From the IMG/VR virus record IMGVR_UViG_3300025771_000159, positions 1 through 26,259 of that record: a DNA stretch of 26,259 bases; one strand, 5' to 3'. Source of the stretch: a virus. The translations under genes were made by a program, and so were the position numbers. The notes below the pieces were generated by a model, which ran no database searches, was not told the DNA's origin, and saw only the letters and a list, made by a program, of their open reading frames with translations. This document shows, one piece after another, positions 1 to 6,619 of the stretch (position 1 is the first letter of the stretch; each line of letters begins with the position of its first letter).

Positions 1-287
1 CCATTAGTTGTTCTTCTGATAAATGCATCTAACACATCAATTACAGCAGTTGGATTTGTTGCATCCAAATCATAAGATGTTGTGCCTTGTGTCAAAGCGA
101 TAGATGTTTGTGAGATAGTCCATTGATTTAAACCACGGTTAGCCCATTCAGCTAACAATAAATTTAAACTGCGTTTTGCAGTTTTTAAATCGTATGCTGT
201 GCGTAGCTCAAGACCGCATCTTTCAAATGCTTCTTCTATGTATTCAGCTACATCTAGCTCAAAATTTTTAGAGCCTGAAACTGCCAT
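1..287 (-). CDS. Head-tail adaptor / tail tubular protein A-like, cut by window edge
   Basis: The reading frame opens at an ATG at 285-287 and stays open to the left edge, so only the first 95 residues are visible. The protein begins MAVSGSKNFELDVAEYIEEA and contains ERCGLELRTAYDLKTAKRSL, then LLLAEWANRGLNQWTISQ and a TTSYDLD segment. This pattern (helical N-terminus, R-T-x-Y-D-L, A-x-R-S-L, E-W-A-N-R-G-L-N-x-W) is one I associate with T7 gp11-like tail tubular or P22 gp4-like adaptor proteins that join the portal to the tail. It follows the capsid module by position, as expected for an adaptor. The start is one base after the upstream stop; no strong ribosome site is visible. The family call is from memory of the motif. 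Confidence 0.7.
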   Translation of the reverse strand, partial: MAVSGSKNFELDVAEYIEEAFERCGLELRTAYDLKTAKRSLNLLLAEWANRGLNQWTISQTSIALTQGTTSYDLDATNPTAVIDVLDAFIRRTTN

Positions 288-288
288 A

Positions 289-648
289 TTATCTTACTAT
301 CTCAGCACCCTGTCTTGATCTTCTGTTGTTTGATGCACCTGCACAAACGCCACCACCATCTTTGTACATAGCAACTTTTCTTTGGTTTGACCCCGACATG
401 CCTCTTCCTCTTGCGGGCATTGGAGTGCGTTTAGCTTTCATTGCTTGAGGTTTTTCTTTGCTTAATTTTCGCAATGAGCCAAAAATTCCGCCTGATGACG
501 GCATTCTTGCTCTGCCTGATTGATTTTTTGACTTAGAAACAGCCCTAGAAGCAACCTTTCCAAAAAGACCTTTGCCCATTTTACCCGATGCTTCTCGTGC
601 CATTAATTTTGGCTTTACTTTTTTAAATGCTTTTGATAAAAATCCCAT
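289..648 (-). CDS. Basic 119-residue phage protein with GGG-NNRR tail
   Basis: This small, strongly basic protein begins MGFLSKAFKKVKPKL and is rich in Lys, Arg, Gly and Ser with no predicted membrane segment. Its C-terminal part holds YKDGGGVCAGASNNRRSRQG (residues 95-114), which resembles the tail of the 117-residue protein at 1160-1513 (GCGAVMNNRR). The ATG is preceded by AGGAG with a 6-base spacer, so the start is secure. It is the last of five small basic genes between the beta-rich virion proteins and the tail adaptor. A role as a minor virion or DNA-binding protein is inference from charge and place only; I do not recognise a characterised family. Confidence 0.75.
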   Translation of the reverse strand: MGFLSKAFKKVKPKLMAREASGKMGKGLFGKVASRAVSKSKNQSGRARMPSSGGIFGSLRKLSKEKPQAMKAKRTPMPARGRGMSGSNQRKVAMYKDGGGVCAGASNNRRSRQGAEIVR

Positions 649-669
649 TGTAAACTCCTGTGTTTAAAT

Positions 670-687
670 TTAGCCAATTAAGGCTAA
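670..687. repeat. 6-bp inverted repeat in the 701/648 intergenic gap
   Basis: TTAGCC and GGCTAA flank a 6-base AATTAA spacer between the stop of the 90-residue gene and the ribosome site of the 119-residue gene. The preceding minus-strand DNA holds long A tracts (opposite 704-719) and a TATCAT hexamer at 693-698. It could be a small regulatory palindrome; no T run follows, so it is not a classical terminator. Confidence 0.35.
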
Positions 688-700
688 TGTTTATGATACC

Positions 701-973
701 TTATTTTTTGTTTTTTTTTGCAAAAGTTTTAACATTAGTTGGCTTTCCGCCCACACCTTGTTTTTTTGATCTCTTTCTTGTAACTGCTGATTTAATTTGT
801 GATTTACTCATTGATTGTGCTTTAGATTTAGGCACACACTTGGGATACTTTCTCTTTGATCCTTTTGTAGACTTTCTTCCACACTTATTAAATCCACCAC
901 CCTTTTTGGGTGAGCCTATATCTACCCAATCTTCTTTAAACCACCGCCTTAATCCGCCTGCTGGTTTTGCCAT
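701..973 (-). CDS. Basic Cys-containing 90-residue phage protein
   Basis: The protein starts MAKPAGGLRRWFKEDWVDIG and continues with GGGFNKCGRKS, YPKCVPKSKAQSMS, AVTRKRSKKQ and a GGKPTNV segment before a Lys-rich end. This arrangement (LRRWFKExWVDI, CGR, YPKCVP, RKR) recurs in phage genomes; I believe it matches a phage DUF (DUF5872-like) but cannot confirm the number. Two cysteines in CGR and YPKC could bind metal or form a small fold. The ATG abuts the previous TAA with no gap, and GAGG lies 7 bases upstream. Function is unknown. It belongs to the row of small basic genes at 289-1816. Confidence 0.75.
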   Translation of the reverse strand: MAKPAGGLRRWFKEDWVDIGSPKKGGGFNKCGRKSTKGSKRKYPKCVPKSKAQSMSKSQIKSAVTRKRSKKQGVGGKPTNVKTFAKKNKK

Positions 974-1156
974 TTACTTGCCTCTTTGTGACATAGCCCG
1001 TTTCTTTGCAAGCTTGTTCAAATCTCCGTAATGAAAAATTGGCTTACTTGTTTTTGTATGATTTTTATTGGTATGTAATTTTCCATTAGGCATTTTATGA
1101 TAAGAACCACTCCAAACGGTGCCATCTTTTAAATAATGTTTTGAATTCATGCCCAT
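974..1156 (-). CDS. Small 60-residue phage protein, HYLKDGT type
   Basis: The product reads MGMNSKHYLKDGTVWSGSYH at the start, followed by KMPNGKLHTNKNHTKTSKPI and FHYGDLNKLAKKRA. The H-Y-x-K-D-G-T, H-K-M-P-x-G-x-L-H and L-x-K-x-A-K-K pattern is one I recall from small conserved phage proteins found next to head and neck genes; no biochemical role is known to me. A GAGG ribosome site precedes the ATG by 7 bases, overlapping the stop of the upstream gene. The next gene starts immediately after its stop codon. Confidence 0.75.
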   Translation of the reverse strand: MGMNSKHYLKDGTVWSGSYHKMPNGKLHTNKNHTKTSKPIFHYGDLNKLAKKRAMSQRGK

Positions 1157-1159
1157 AAT

Positions 1160-1513
1160 TTAACCTCGCATCTTGGTTTTCTTTCTGCGATTATTCATAA
1201 CCGCACCACAACCACGAGCTATAAAACTTTTAACACCTACACCCTTTTTAACCGTGCCACCATTTGCCAAAAAGCCCATTTCGTTGCGTACTTGTTTGGG
1301 TAACTTGGGTAACCCCTTGTTGCCTTTTGGTATTGGTTTTAGACTTTTTTCCATAATTCCACCATTAGCTTTGTATTGACCGCCCATTTTTTTGTATTCC
1401 TTTACCATGTACGCATTTGCGTACGCTGATGGATAAACATCAAACTTAGCCTTTGCTTTAGACTTAGCTTTACTATAAAGACTTGGATTTTTTACATTTT
1501 TAGGTATAGCCAT
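1160..1513 (-). CDS. Basic 117-residue protein with VYPSAYAN motif
   Basis: An N-terminal segment contains KAKAKFDVYPSAYANAYMVK and EYKKMGGQY (residues 20-47), a conserved block I have seen in many small phage proteins. Two Gly-Gly elements follow, KANGGI (48-53) and LANGGTV (82-88), and the tail reads ARGCGAVMNNRRKKTKMRG. The tail resembles that of the 119-residue protein at 289-648. The protein is very basic and lacks membrane segments. Its ATG directly abuts the TAA of the upstream gene. Function is unknown; it may be a minor virion component or nucleic-acid-binding protein, which is inference from charge and neighbours. Confidence 0.78.
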   Translation of the reverse strand: MAIPKNVKNPSLYSKAKSKAKAKFDVYPSAYANAYMVKEYKKMGGQYKANGGIMEKSLKPIPKGNKGLPKLPKQVRNEMGFLANGGTVKKGVGVKSFIARGCGAVMNNRRKKTKMRG

Positions 1514-1816
1514 TTAACATTTCCACCTTCGCCTTGCTTGGCGTATTCTTGAGTTAGGATCATTCCTAGTTTTTGCTGAACTGCGTTTAAGTTGTCCAAG
1601 TGATCTAGCACAATAAGACTTACGCCTTTTTGCTGCCTTGCTTCCTTTTTTAACTTTACCAGTTACTGCTGTTTGCAACTTTGAGCCGGGGTTAGCTTTT
1701 CGATAAGCCTTAACACCCTTCGCTGTCATGCCTGCACCTTTTTTAGTGGGGCGATAATTGGCTCCCTTTCCTGTAGTGGTTCTTCGGATGGGTTTTGCTT
1801 TTGTTCGTGTTGCCAT
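1514..1816 (-). CDS. Basic 100-residue protein with GMTAKGVKAYRKANPGS block
   Basis: The product is Lys/Arg-rich and contains GAGMTAKGVKAYRKANPGS (residues 27-45), then LQTAVTGKV and KRRKSYCARSLGQLKRSSA. I recall this block as a small phage domain of unknown function (possibly DUF6321); the number is from memory. It ends in RQARRRWKC. There is no Shine-Dalgarno sequence before the ATG; instead a TATATT hexamer sits 7 bases upstream and overlaps a hairpin at 1828-1852, so transcription could start at or near the start codon. It opens the row of small basic genes. Function is unknown. Confidence 0.75.
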   Translation of the reverse strand: MATRTKAKPIRRTTTGKGANYRPTKKGAGMTAKGVKAYRKANPGSKLQTAVTGKVKKGSKAAKRRKSYCARSLGQLKRSSAKTRNDPNSRIRQARRRWKC

Positions 1817-1827
1817 ATTAATTAATA

Positions 1828-1852
1828 TAGTAGCACCGCAAGGATGCTACTA
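1828..1852. repeat. 8-bp perfect stem-loop between genes
   Basis: TAGTAGCA (1828-1835) and TGCTACTA (1845-1852) form a perfect 8-bp inverted repeat around a 9-base loop; on the plus strand the loop can add CC-GCAA-GG pairing. It fills the gap between the 99-residue and 100-residue genes. On the minus strand it is followed by TATTAATTAATATG, not a T run, so it is probably not a full intrinsic terminator. It may protect the 3' end of the upstream message or weakly attenuate. Confidence 0.6.
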
Positions 1853-1865
1853 CAAAGTTAAGATG

Positions 1866-2165
1866 TTAAGAGTGAAAAATAGTAACTCTGTCAATATTAC
1901 TTAATACAACATGAATGCCATCGTTAAACAAAACGCCTGAATCAGGTATGTTTAAAGTTTCTGTATCGTTAGCATTGCAAGGTGCAATAAGTAAAGTTGA
2001 GCCTGTTACCGAACCATCTTTAAATGTAACGGTTCCATCGGATGTACCACCTGCGATTATGTAGCCTCTTAACCTTGATCTTCCTGAGATCAAAGAAGCA
2101 CCGCCAGTTGCACTAGATGTTGTAGTTGCCGTTTTTACATCTGAGCCTGTTATTCGCATAGACAT
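1866..2165 (-). CDS. Small beta-rich virion protein, 99 residues
   Basis: The sequence is Thr/Ser/Gly-rich with alternating hydrophobic residues, as in an all-beta fold. It contains GRSRLRGYIIAGGTSDGTV (residues 28-46), FKDGSVTGSTLLIAP and IPDSGVLFNDGIHV, ending in a VTIFHS strand. The R-x-R-L-x-G, F-K-D-G and I-P-x-x-G-x-L-F-x-x-G-I pattern recurs in phage genomes beside capsid genes. A structural role such as a decoration or neck protein is inferred from this and from its place after the capsid gene. AGGAG lies 6 bases before the first ATG, which favours that start over the second Met at residue 3. Confidence 0.7.
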   Translation of the reverse strand: MSMRITGSDVKTATTTSSATGGASLISGRSRLRGYIIAGGTSDGTVTFKDGSVTGSTLLIAPCNANDTETLNIPDSGVLFNDGIHVVLSNIDRVTIFHS

Positions 2166-2178
2166 ACTAAGCTCCTAA

Positions 2179-2685
2179 TTATGCGTCAGCAAATGGAGTT
2201 ACTAAAGTACCTGAGCCTAAAGTGATTCCTTCAACAGCATATTTAGCACTTGCAATAGCATGCACTTTAATAACGCTTCCTGCTAATCCACCTTTGGTTG
2301 TTCCGTTTAAAGTAATAACATCGTTAGTAGCACCTGAGATAAAAGTTTTACCTGTTGCGTCATCTACGCCTGTATACAATCCACCAACAAACTTATCTGT
2401 GCCATCAGTTAAGATGTCAAGATCAGTAGCTGCTGTTACGACTACAAATGTGAAGGATGCTCCTAGATTATTTGCTTGATTTGGGTCTGTAGGATCACTA
2501 GGTGTTGTTGTGACAATTGAAGGCAAAGTAAATTTACCGTCTGCGTCATTACACAACAAGATTTTTCCTGCGTGATCGTCTACTGTTAAGGTTGTATCTG
2601 CTGTTAAACTAACAACTGCATTTGAACCTGCTGAAATAAATCCTGCCAATGATTTGACTGGACCTGAAAAAGTTGATTTAGCCAT
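2179..2685 (-). CDS. Probable virion structural protein, 168 residues
   Basis: The protein begins MAKSTFSGPVKSLAGFISAG and continues with VVSLTADTTLTVDDHAGKIL; it is Thr/Gly/Asp-rich and predicted beta-stranded, with no charge clusters or membrane segment. The STFSGPV-x-S-x-x-G-F start is one I recall from structural proteins next to the major capsid gene in marine phages. It is the first well-supported gene after the capsid terminator and is read from the promoter at 2771-2799. AGGAG precedes the ATG by 6 bases. A head decoration or fibre role is inference. Confidence 0.72.
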   Translation of the reverse strand: MAKSTFSGPVKSLAGFISAGSNAVVSLTADTTLTVDDHAGKILLCNDADGKFTLPSIVTTTPSDPTDPNQANNLGASFTFVVVTAATDLDILTDGTDKFVGGLYTGVDDATGKTFISGATNDVITLNGTTKGGLAGSVIKVHAIASAKYAVEGITLGSGTLVTPFADA

Positions 2686-2731
2686 AATTTGCTCCTAACT
2701 AAATATGTTGCACCATCTTGGAGTAAGTCTG

Positions 2732-2762
2732 CCGAGTCAGTTGGGGCAACGAGTTACCTCGG
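2732..2762 (-). other. Possible hairpin in the leader of the 168-residue gene
   Basis: On the minus strand CCGAG (2762-2758) can pair with CTCGG (2736-2732), and alternatively GGTAA (2758-2754) with TTGCC (2749-2745, one G-U pair). The element would lie in the roughly 80-base untranslated leader between the promoter at 2771-2799 and the ATG at 2685. It may stabilise the message or affect translation; no known riboswitch consensus was recognised. Confidence 0.35.
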
Positions 2763-2770
2763 TTTAGATA

Positions 2771-2799
2771 ACTATACTCTTTATCAACCAAGGTCTCAA
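2771..2799 (-). promoter_or_regulatory. Sigma-70-like promoter after the capsid terminator
   Basis: On the minus strand TTGAGA (2799-2794, five of six to TTGACA) is followed by a 17-base spacer and TATAGT (2776-2771, five of six to TATAAT). Transcription would begin near 2764 and read the 168-, 99- and following small genes. It sits after the strong terminator at 2987-3012, so it can restart transcription for the downstream module. Confidence 0.6.
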
Positions 2800-2802
2800 G
2801 AT

Positions 2803-2970
2803 TTACTTGGTTAGTTTTTTTATGGCTTCTTCTAAGTGTTTAAAGGCTTCGTAGATGTGAGTGTATATTTCTTTGTTGTCATCATTTTTGCTTGAGTCTT
2901 TTAAAAATACATGACCAACAGTTTCCAATAAGCCTTTGGCTTTGATTAATAATTCTAGGTAATATCTCAT
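2803..2970 (-). CDS. 55-residue helical protein, weakly supported start
   Basis: A 55-codon frame starts at ATG 2968-2970 and ends with TAA at 2803-2805. It encodes MRYYLELLIKAKGLLETVGH and a C-terminal half ending IYEAFKHLEEAIKKLTK, which looks like two amphipathic helices joined by an Asp/Asn/Lys-rich turn. Codon use is like its neighbours. It begins 16 bases after the T run of the capsid terminator and has no Shine-Dalgarno site; a TAAAAT hexamer lies 6 bases before the ATG. The promoter of the downstream genes lies just past its stop. Function is unknown; it could be a chance frame, though its helical pattern argues for a gene. Confidence 0.5.
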   Translation of the reverse strand: MRYYLELLIKAKGLLETVGHVFLKDSSKNDDNKEIYTHIYEAFKHLEEAIKKLTK

Positions 2971-2986
2971 CACAAAATTTTAACAC

Positions 2987-3012
2987 AAAAAAAGGGAGCC
3001 GAAGCTCCCTTT
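2987..3012 (-). terminator. Strong intrinsic terminator of the capsid operon
   Basis: On the minus strand AAAGGGAGC, a TTCG loop and GCTCCCTTT form a 9-bp stem, followed by seven T. The C(UUCG)G tetraloop is the well-known extra-stable type. It begins 17 bases after the major capsid stop codon, so it ends the head-gene transcript. Confidence 0.92.
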
Positions 3013-3028
3013 ACGGTTCTTAAGAAAC

Positions 3029-3946
3029 TTAAGCTCCTTGTGATCCGAAGACACCACGCCAGTTAGAGACACCAAATGAGTATCTTTCTCTAGCTCTGTA
3101 TCTAATGTTACCTGTTGAGAATTCAGGTTCCATAGTGGTTTCCATTCCAGTTCTTTGGAACATTTTTAAACCTTCACCATCAGAGTTCACAGATGTCATA
3201 ATGAAATATGCATCAGGATCGTTCAGATAATGGTTTACTGAGAAACCGTTAGGTACAGAAGATTGATTTCTAATTGAGTTGATGTCGTTATCGGCTGTTC
3301 CGACTCTGCCCGGTGTGTTGAGCAGTCTATCAGCCACAAATACTAATTGTGGTGGAACAATCAATTTATCAGGTCTAACTGCAATAGTTAGATTTCTGTC
3401 ATCAACAAAAGTTGAGATATCAATTATGTTATCTTCTAAAGAAGTTTCGTTAAGATCAGCCATTGTTGTTGCTCTGTTAGCAGCAGAACCACCACCCGCA
3501 AGCGGATGAGCAGTTGAGATCAATGGTTGACCATCACCAATAGCATAATTGGTATCAAATGCATTGTTTAAAACATTTGCACCTTTTACTTCTTTAGTGT
3601 GTTGCATGGATCGAGCCAAGGCTTTTGTATACCTTCTACCCAATTGGTCATACAAGTTATCTTCAATAGCTTCTTCAGTTAATGCAAAAGCAAGAGCCAC
3701 AGTTTCGTGTGTATATCTTGCAGTATAGCCTTCTGAAGCATTATCAAAGTTAACGCCTGCACCCTCTTCCTTGACAGGAGCAGCACCAAATCCAACAACT
3801 AACACTTCTTCTTCAAAAGCTCTTTCAGAGTCTTCTATAGAATACAGTTCTTCGTATTCGCTGTTGTATTCGTCATATTCTAGTCCAAATAGAGCATTAA
3901 GACCCGGTTCTAGTTCTTTCGCAAGTTGCGATCTACTTATAGCCAT
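3029..3946 (-). CDS. Major capsid protein (HK97-fold type)
   Basis: The 305-residue product builds the icosahedral head. It opens MAISRSQLAKELEPGLNALF, a helical arm typical of capsid subunits. It then shows features I associate with the Mu gpT-like branch of HK97-fold capsids: an E-loop-like acidic stretch, ARYTHETVALAFALTEEAIE (residues about 75-94), ISTAHPLAGGG (about 143-153) and VPPQLVFVADRLLNTPGR (about 196-213), ending in RYRARERYSFGVSNWRGVFG. Length fits the family. It follows the scaffold-like, 158-residue and decoration-like genes, and is closed by the terminator at 2987-3012. An AAGGTAGGT ribosome site precedes the ATG; the same leader precedes the decoration-like gene. Confidence 0.88.
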   Translation of the reverse strand: MAISRSQLAKELEPGLNALFGLEYDEYNSEYEELYSIEDSERAFEEEVLVVGFGAAPVKEEGAGVNFDNASEGYTARYTHETVALAFALTEEAIEDNLYDQLGRRYTKALARSMQHTKEVKGANVLNNAFDTNYAIGDGQPLISTAHPLAGGGSAANRATTMADLNETSLEDNIIDISTFVDDRNLTIAVRPDKLIVPPQLVFVADRLLNTPGRVGTADNDINSIRNQSSVPNGFSVNHYLNDPDAYFIMTSVNSDGEGLKMFQRTGMETTMEPEFSTGNIRYRARERYSFGVSNWRGVFGSQGA

Positions 3947-3958
3947 TTGTCACCTACC

Positions 3959-4543
3959 TTATGCTAGACCTGCGGATTTAACACCACAGATATGATTTTG
4001 AATTACGCATAATACATTCGTATTAGCACTCGCTACATCTTCATTGTCAGGGTCTTGAGAAATGTCAATAGCCTTCAAAGGAAGAGTTGTTGTTGTCGCA
4101 CCTGTTGTGACATCTAGTTCTACTCCTGAAATACCTGTATAGGTGCTTCCTGAGTTAGTGTCAACAATATCAAAGTTTCCAAACAGATCAGCCACTGGGA
4201 AAGTGTCGTCTGCCTGAACCTCAAATACTGTTTCAGGGTCGTCTACGATAAATGCAATTATATCTGAAGCATTGGTGCTTGCTGGATAATAGTTGCTAAA
4301 TATCTGCTCGGATGATGTTGGGTCTGTGTACATACAGCCATTGAATACGCCAACTACGGGAACGGCACTGCCTGCGGCAGCTCTTTCAACGGTTCCACCT
4401 GTGACTTGTTTCACGATGTCGCCTTGAAAGATTGAAGTTCCGTAGTTTGCTGCTATTCGATAGCGGCTTTGTCCGCCTGAATAGGGTGAGCCACCCATCA
4501 TTCTTACAGGTTTCAGACCAAATGAAGCGTCTTTATTCGCCAT
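3959..4543 (-). CDS. Probable capsid decoration / head structural protein
   Basis: The protein begins MANKDASFGLKPVRMMGGSP and contains RYRIAANYGTSIFQGDIVKQ (residues about 27-46), VPVVGVFNGCMYTDP and a beta-rich C-terminal half with many Asp and Thr. The KDA-x-F-G-L-K-P-V-R and I-F-x-G-D-x-V pattern is one I recall from proteins encoded directly before major capsid genes in marine phages. A head-stabilising or decoration role is inferred from this and its position. It has an AAGGTAGGT ribosome site like the capsid gene and lies 12 bases upstream of it. Confidence 0.72.
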   Translation of the reverse strand: MANKDASFGLKPVRMMGGSPYSGGQSRYRIAANYGTSIFQGDIVKQVTGGTVERAAAGSAVPVVGVFNGCMYTDPTSSEQIFSNYYPASTNASDIIAFIVDDPETVFEVQADDTFPVADLFGNFDIVDTNSGSTYTGISGVELDVTTGATTTTLPLKAIDISQDPDNEDVASANTNVLCVIQNHICGVKSAGLA

Positions 4544-4550
4544 TATTTAC

Positions 4551-5027
4551 CTACCTTTTTTTTCCAAATGATACATTCGATTTTCTATCGGAAGAATACT
4601 TCACATACTTGTTGTTGCCCTGAACTTCACTGAACATTGTATTATCAAGAGCTTGGTTCTGTTGAACATTTCTGTTCTTGTAATGCTCGTTTCGTTCTTG
4701 GACAGTTTCTGTTGGTATTTTTGCCAATATCAAACCACCTACGCTTATGACACCTGCATGTCTTCCATGTTCGATTGTAGGTAAAGGGAAATCAGGCATT
4801 TCGTCTTGTCGGACAAATTCCCATCCTTCTCTCATACGGGCAGAAACATTGTTTCTGTCCTCTACTCCTACATACTCTGCCCTAATCCAACGGTATTGAT
4901 AACCTTCGGGTGCGGGTGGAGTCTCTAACATCCTTGCAGGTTGCCAAGGCTTTCTTCTAGCTTTTTTATCGTGTTGCTCTTCATCACGAGATGTACGGGT
5001 TACATTATCAATCGCATCTAAATCCAT
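4551..5027 (-). CDS. 158-residue head-region protein, YRWIRAEYVGV family
   Basis: The start is placed at the ATG at 5025-5027, which overlaps the upstream TAA as TAATG and has AAGGAG at 5035-5040, 7 bases away; the longer frame to 5078 would add 17 poorly supported residues. The product begins MDLDAIDNVTRTSRDEEQHD and contains RKPWQPARMLETPPAPEGYQ, YRWIRAEYVGVEDRNNVSAR and GGLILAKIPTETVQERNEHY, ending in a basic tail. I recall this arrangement from conserved phage proteins between scaffold and capsid genes; the role is unknown. It is probably a minor head or assembly protein, by position. Confidence 0.72.
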   Translation of the reverse strand: MDLDAIDNVTRTSRDEEQHDKKARRKPWQPARMLETPPAPEGYQYRWIRAEYVGVEDRNNVSARMREGWEFVRQDEMPDFPLPTIEHGRHAGVISVGGLILAKIPTETVQERNEHYKNRNVQQNQALDNTMFSEVQGNNKYVKYSSDRKSNVSFGKKR

Positions 5028-5965
5028 TATTTTGCTCCTTCTATTTTCATCATCTCTTTGCCTACACGCTTGAGCCACTCTTCGTTACTCATGCCATAAG
5101 GCTTTAAGTTGCTTTTAACAGAAGCATGGTTAGAATTGATTCTAATTCCGCTTCTCTTCCCTTGTGCTTTTTGACGGCTTCCAGTAGAAGCTGAAGCTAC
5201 TCTCTGCACAGATGAGTTGGCTCCTTTGCTGTCGTTTAGTTGACCCAATTCAGGGTAAACTTTTCTTAATCTGTTGTCTAACTCTTCGTAATACTCTTCA
5301 CTAGAGCCATCGTAACCTTCAGCTTCGAGGTCTTCATGAATTCCCATAGCAGTGTAAGTTTTTACTCTGTCTTTTTGGAACCAATCGTTCTTCTCTGCCC
5401 AAGCTAACGCTTTCGAGTCAGGCTTGGGTTTATCATACACTGAAGTTTGGTTGTTTGGAACACTTTGTTGTGTTGGTTGTTGCACAGAATAATCCGCTTG
5501 AAAGCTTTGTTGTTCTTGTTGCATTTTTGCCAATCTGACCCTTTCTTCTTCAAGGGACACTTTGTTCAACAATTCAACACTCTTAAGCTCAAGTTCAGCA
5601 TCGTTGGTTTCTCTAGCTTTTTTATACAAGTCTTCTGCTTGTTGCCTTTGAGACTTTACACGATTTTCATATTCATCCGTGTAACTTTTATCCAATGCTG
5701 ATGCTTTGGTTTTTACTGTGTTGTATTCACTAGCTAGTGAATAATATTTGCTTTCCGCTTGTGAAGCTCTTTCTTCAGCCAAACGAATTCTTTCGTTTAA
5801 CTTGTTTATTCTTTTGCTTACACCACGGGTGTATTTATCAAGTTCATCATCTCCGCCTGAGTCGTTTGATGCCTCTTGAGTCTCTTCAGGAATTTCTACA
5901 GATTCTGTAGCTTCCTCGTGATCGTCAAGTTGAACCTGAAGTTCTTCGTTTGTTTCTTCAATCAT
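5027..5965 (-). CDS. Probable capsid scaffolding / assembly protein
   Basis: This 312-residue protein has a very acidic N-terminus (about residues 1-42), a long coiled-coil from about 45 to 155 rich in Glu, Lys and Arg, a Gln/Ser/Pro-rich hinge, and a globular part with KALAWAEKNDWFQKDRVKTY and YYEELDNRLRKVYPELGQ. The C-terminus is basic. An acidic, coiled-coil protein with a basic C-terminus just before the capsid genes is the usual form of a phage scaffold. AGGAG lies 5 bases before the ATG. Its TAA overlaps the next ATG, so translation is likely coupled. An alternative is a minor inner-head protein. Confidence 0.75.
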   Translation of the reverse strand: MIEETNEELQVQLDDHEEATESVEIPEETQEASNDSGGDDELDKYTRGVSKRINKLNERIRLAEERASQAESKYYSLASEYNTVKTKASALDKSYTDEYENRVKSQRQQAEDLYKKARETNDAELELKSVELLNKVSLEEERVRLAKMQQEQQSFQADYSVQQPTQQSVPNNQTSVYDKPKPDSKALAWAEKNDWFQKDRVKTYTAMGIHEDLEAEGYDGSSEEYYEELDNRLRKVYPELGQLNDSKGANSSVQRVASASTGSRQKAQGKRSGIRINSNHASVKSNLKPYGMSNEEWLKRVGKEMMKIEGAK

Positions 5966-5973
5966 ATGATCTC

Positions 5974-6423
5974 CTATGCTGAAACGATGTCATCAGGGTT
6001 AAGAATGGTAGCAATGACTTCATCATCATTAATGATTCTGACTTCGCTATCATCCGCCAATTTAAACCTAGAGCCTGCATATCTGCCTATAAGAACCCAT
6101 TGACCCTTTTTGCACCAAGGTTTTTTATCTTTAAACCTTCTTTCATCTTGGTAACATTCAGGACCCATGGCTACTACATAAGCAACTACAGTCGCTAAGG
6201 TTTCCTTTTCTATGGTTTCCTTTGTCAGCAAAATGCCACCTTCGGTAACACCTTTACCTCTATAAGGTAAAACCAAAATACGCCAACCAGTTGGTTGAGG
6301 CATTCTTTCGACAATACTTTTGTCAATCAATGATGGGTCTAAAACCCTGTCATCTTCTTTTACAAAAGCCTCATCTAAACTTATTGTATCTTCTTTTTTA
6401 TCTTTTTTAATTACTTTAGTCAT
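5974..6423 (-). CDS. Phage-encoded GroES-like co-chaperonin
   Basis: The 149-residue product is predicted to cap the host GroEL chamber and help capsid folding, like T4 gp31. Residues 45-140 match the GroES fold: PTGWRILVLPYR, then the mobile loop GKGVTEGGILLTKETIEKE, where I64-L65-L66 replaces the GroEL-binding I-V-L of GroES, then ATVVAYVVAMGPECY and KKGQWVLIGRYAGSRFKL. A 40-residue acidic/basic N-terminal extension is not in GroES. The start is set at 6421-6423 because AAGGAG (6433-6438) lies 9 bases upstream; the frame opens 21 bases earlier at 6444 without a good site. It lies in the head operon before scaffold and capsid. Confidence 0.85.
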   Translation of the reverse strand: MTKVIKKDKKEDTISLDEAFVKEDDRVLDPSLIDKSIVERMPQPTGWRILVLPYRGKGVTEGGILLTKETIEKETLATVVAYVVAMGPECYQDERRFKDKKPWCKKGQWVLIGRYAGSRFKLADDSEVRIINDDEVIATILNPDDIVSA

Positions 6424-6616
6424 CGACAATATCTCCTTCGTCATGTAAGTGTTCTTTTATCTTATCATGAATATAGGATATTGCTGAGATTTCTCCCATT
6501 AAAAATTGATAATTTTCCATGTCTTTTACTCCACCTGACATGACAATATCGTGTACTTGCTCCTCTCTACTTTTTAAATCTTTTCTCAGAGCATGAATAA
6601 AATCATACTTGTCCAT
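6416..6616 (-). CDS. 66-residue acidic helical phage protein
   Basis: The product begins MDKYDFIHALRKDLKSREEQ and contains VHDIVMSGGVKDMENYQFLM and GEISAISYIHDKIKEHLHDE. It looks all-helical and acidic at its end. I recall similar short proteins (D-x-x-x-G-G-V-x-x-x-x-x-Y-x-x-x-x-G-x-x) from phage genomes upstream of head genes, with no known role. The start is 3 bases after the TAA of the 53-residue gene, with GGAG further upstream. It overlaps the corrected GroES start by 8 bases. Confidence 0.7.
   Translation of the reverse strand: MDKYDFIHALRKDLKSREEQVHDIVMSGGVKDMENYQFLMGEISAISYIHDKIKEHLHDEGDIVDD
6433..6438 (-). promoter_or_regulatory. Ribosome binding site deciding the GroES start
   Basis: AAGGAG on the minus strand lies 9 bases before the ATG at 6421-6423. 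It is inside the longer frame beginning at 6444, which has no comparable site, so it favours the 149-residue product. Confidence 0.7.
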
Positions 6617-6619
6617 AGA

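Noticed and set aside
1828-1852. Intrinsic terminator on the minus strand
   Set aside because: The 8-bp stem is good but is followed by TATTAATTAATATG rather than a T run; listed as a hairpin only.
5028-5078. Upstream start of the 158-residue protein at 5078
   Set aside because: The internal ATG has AAGGAG and a TAATG overlap, while the extension is a charged out-of-frame reading of the scaffold gene end.
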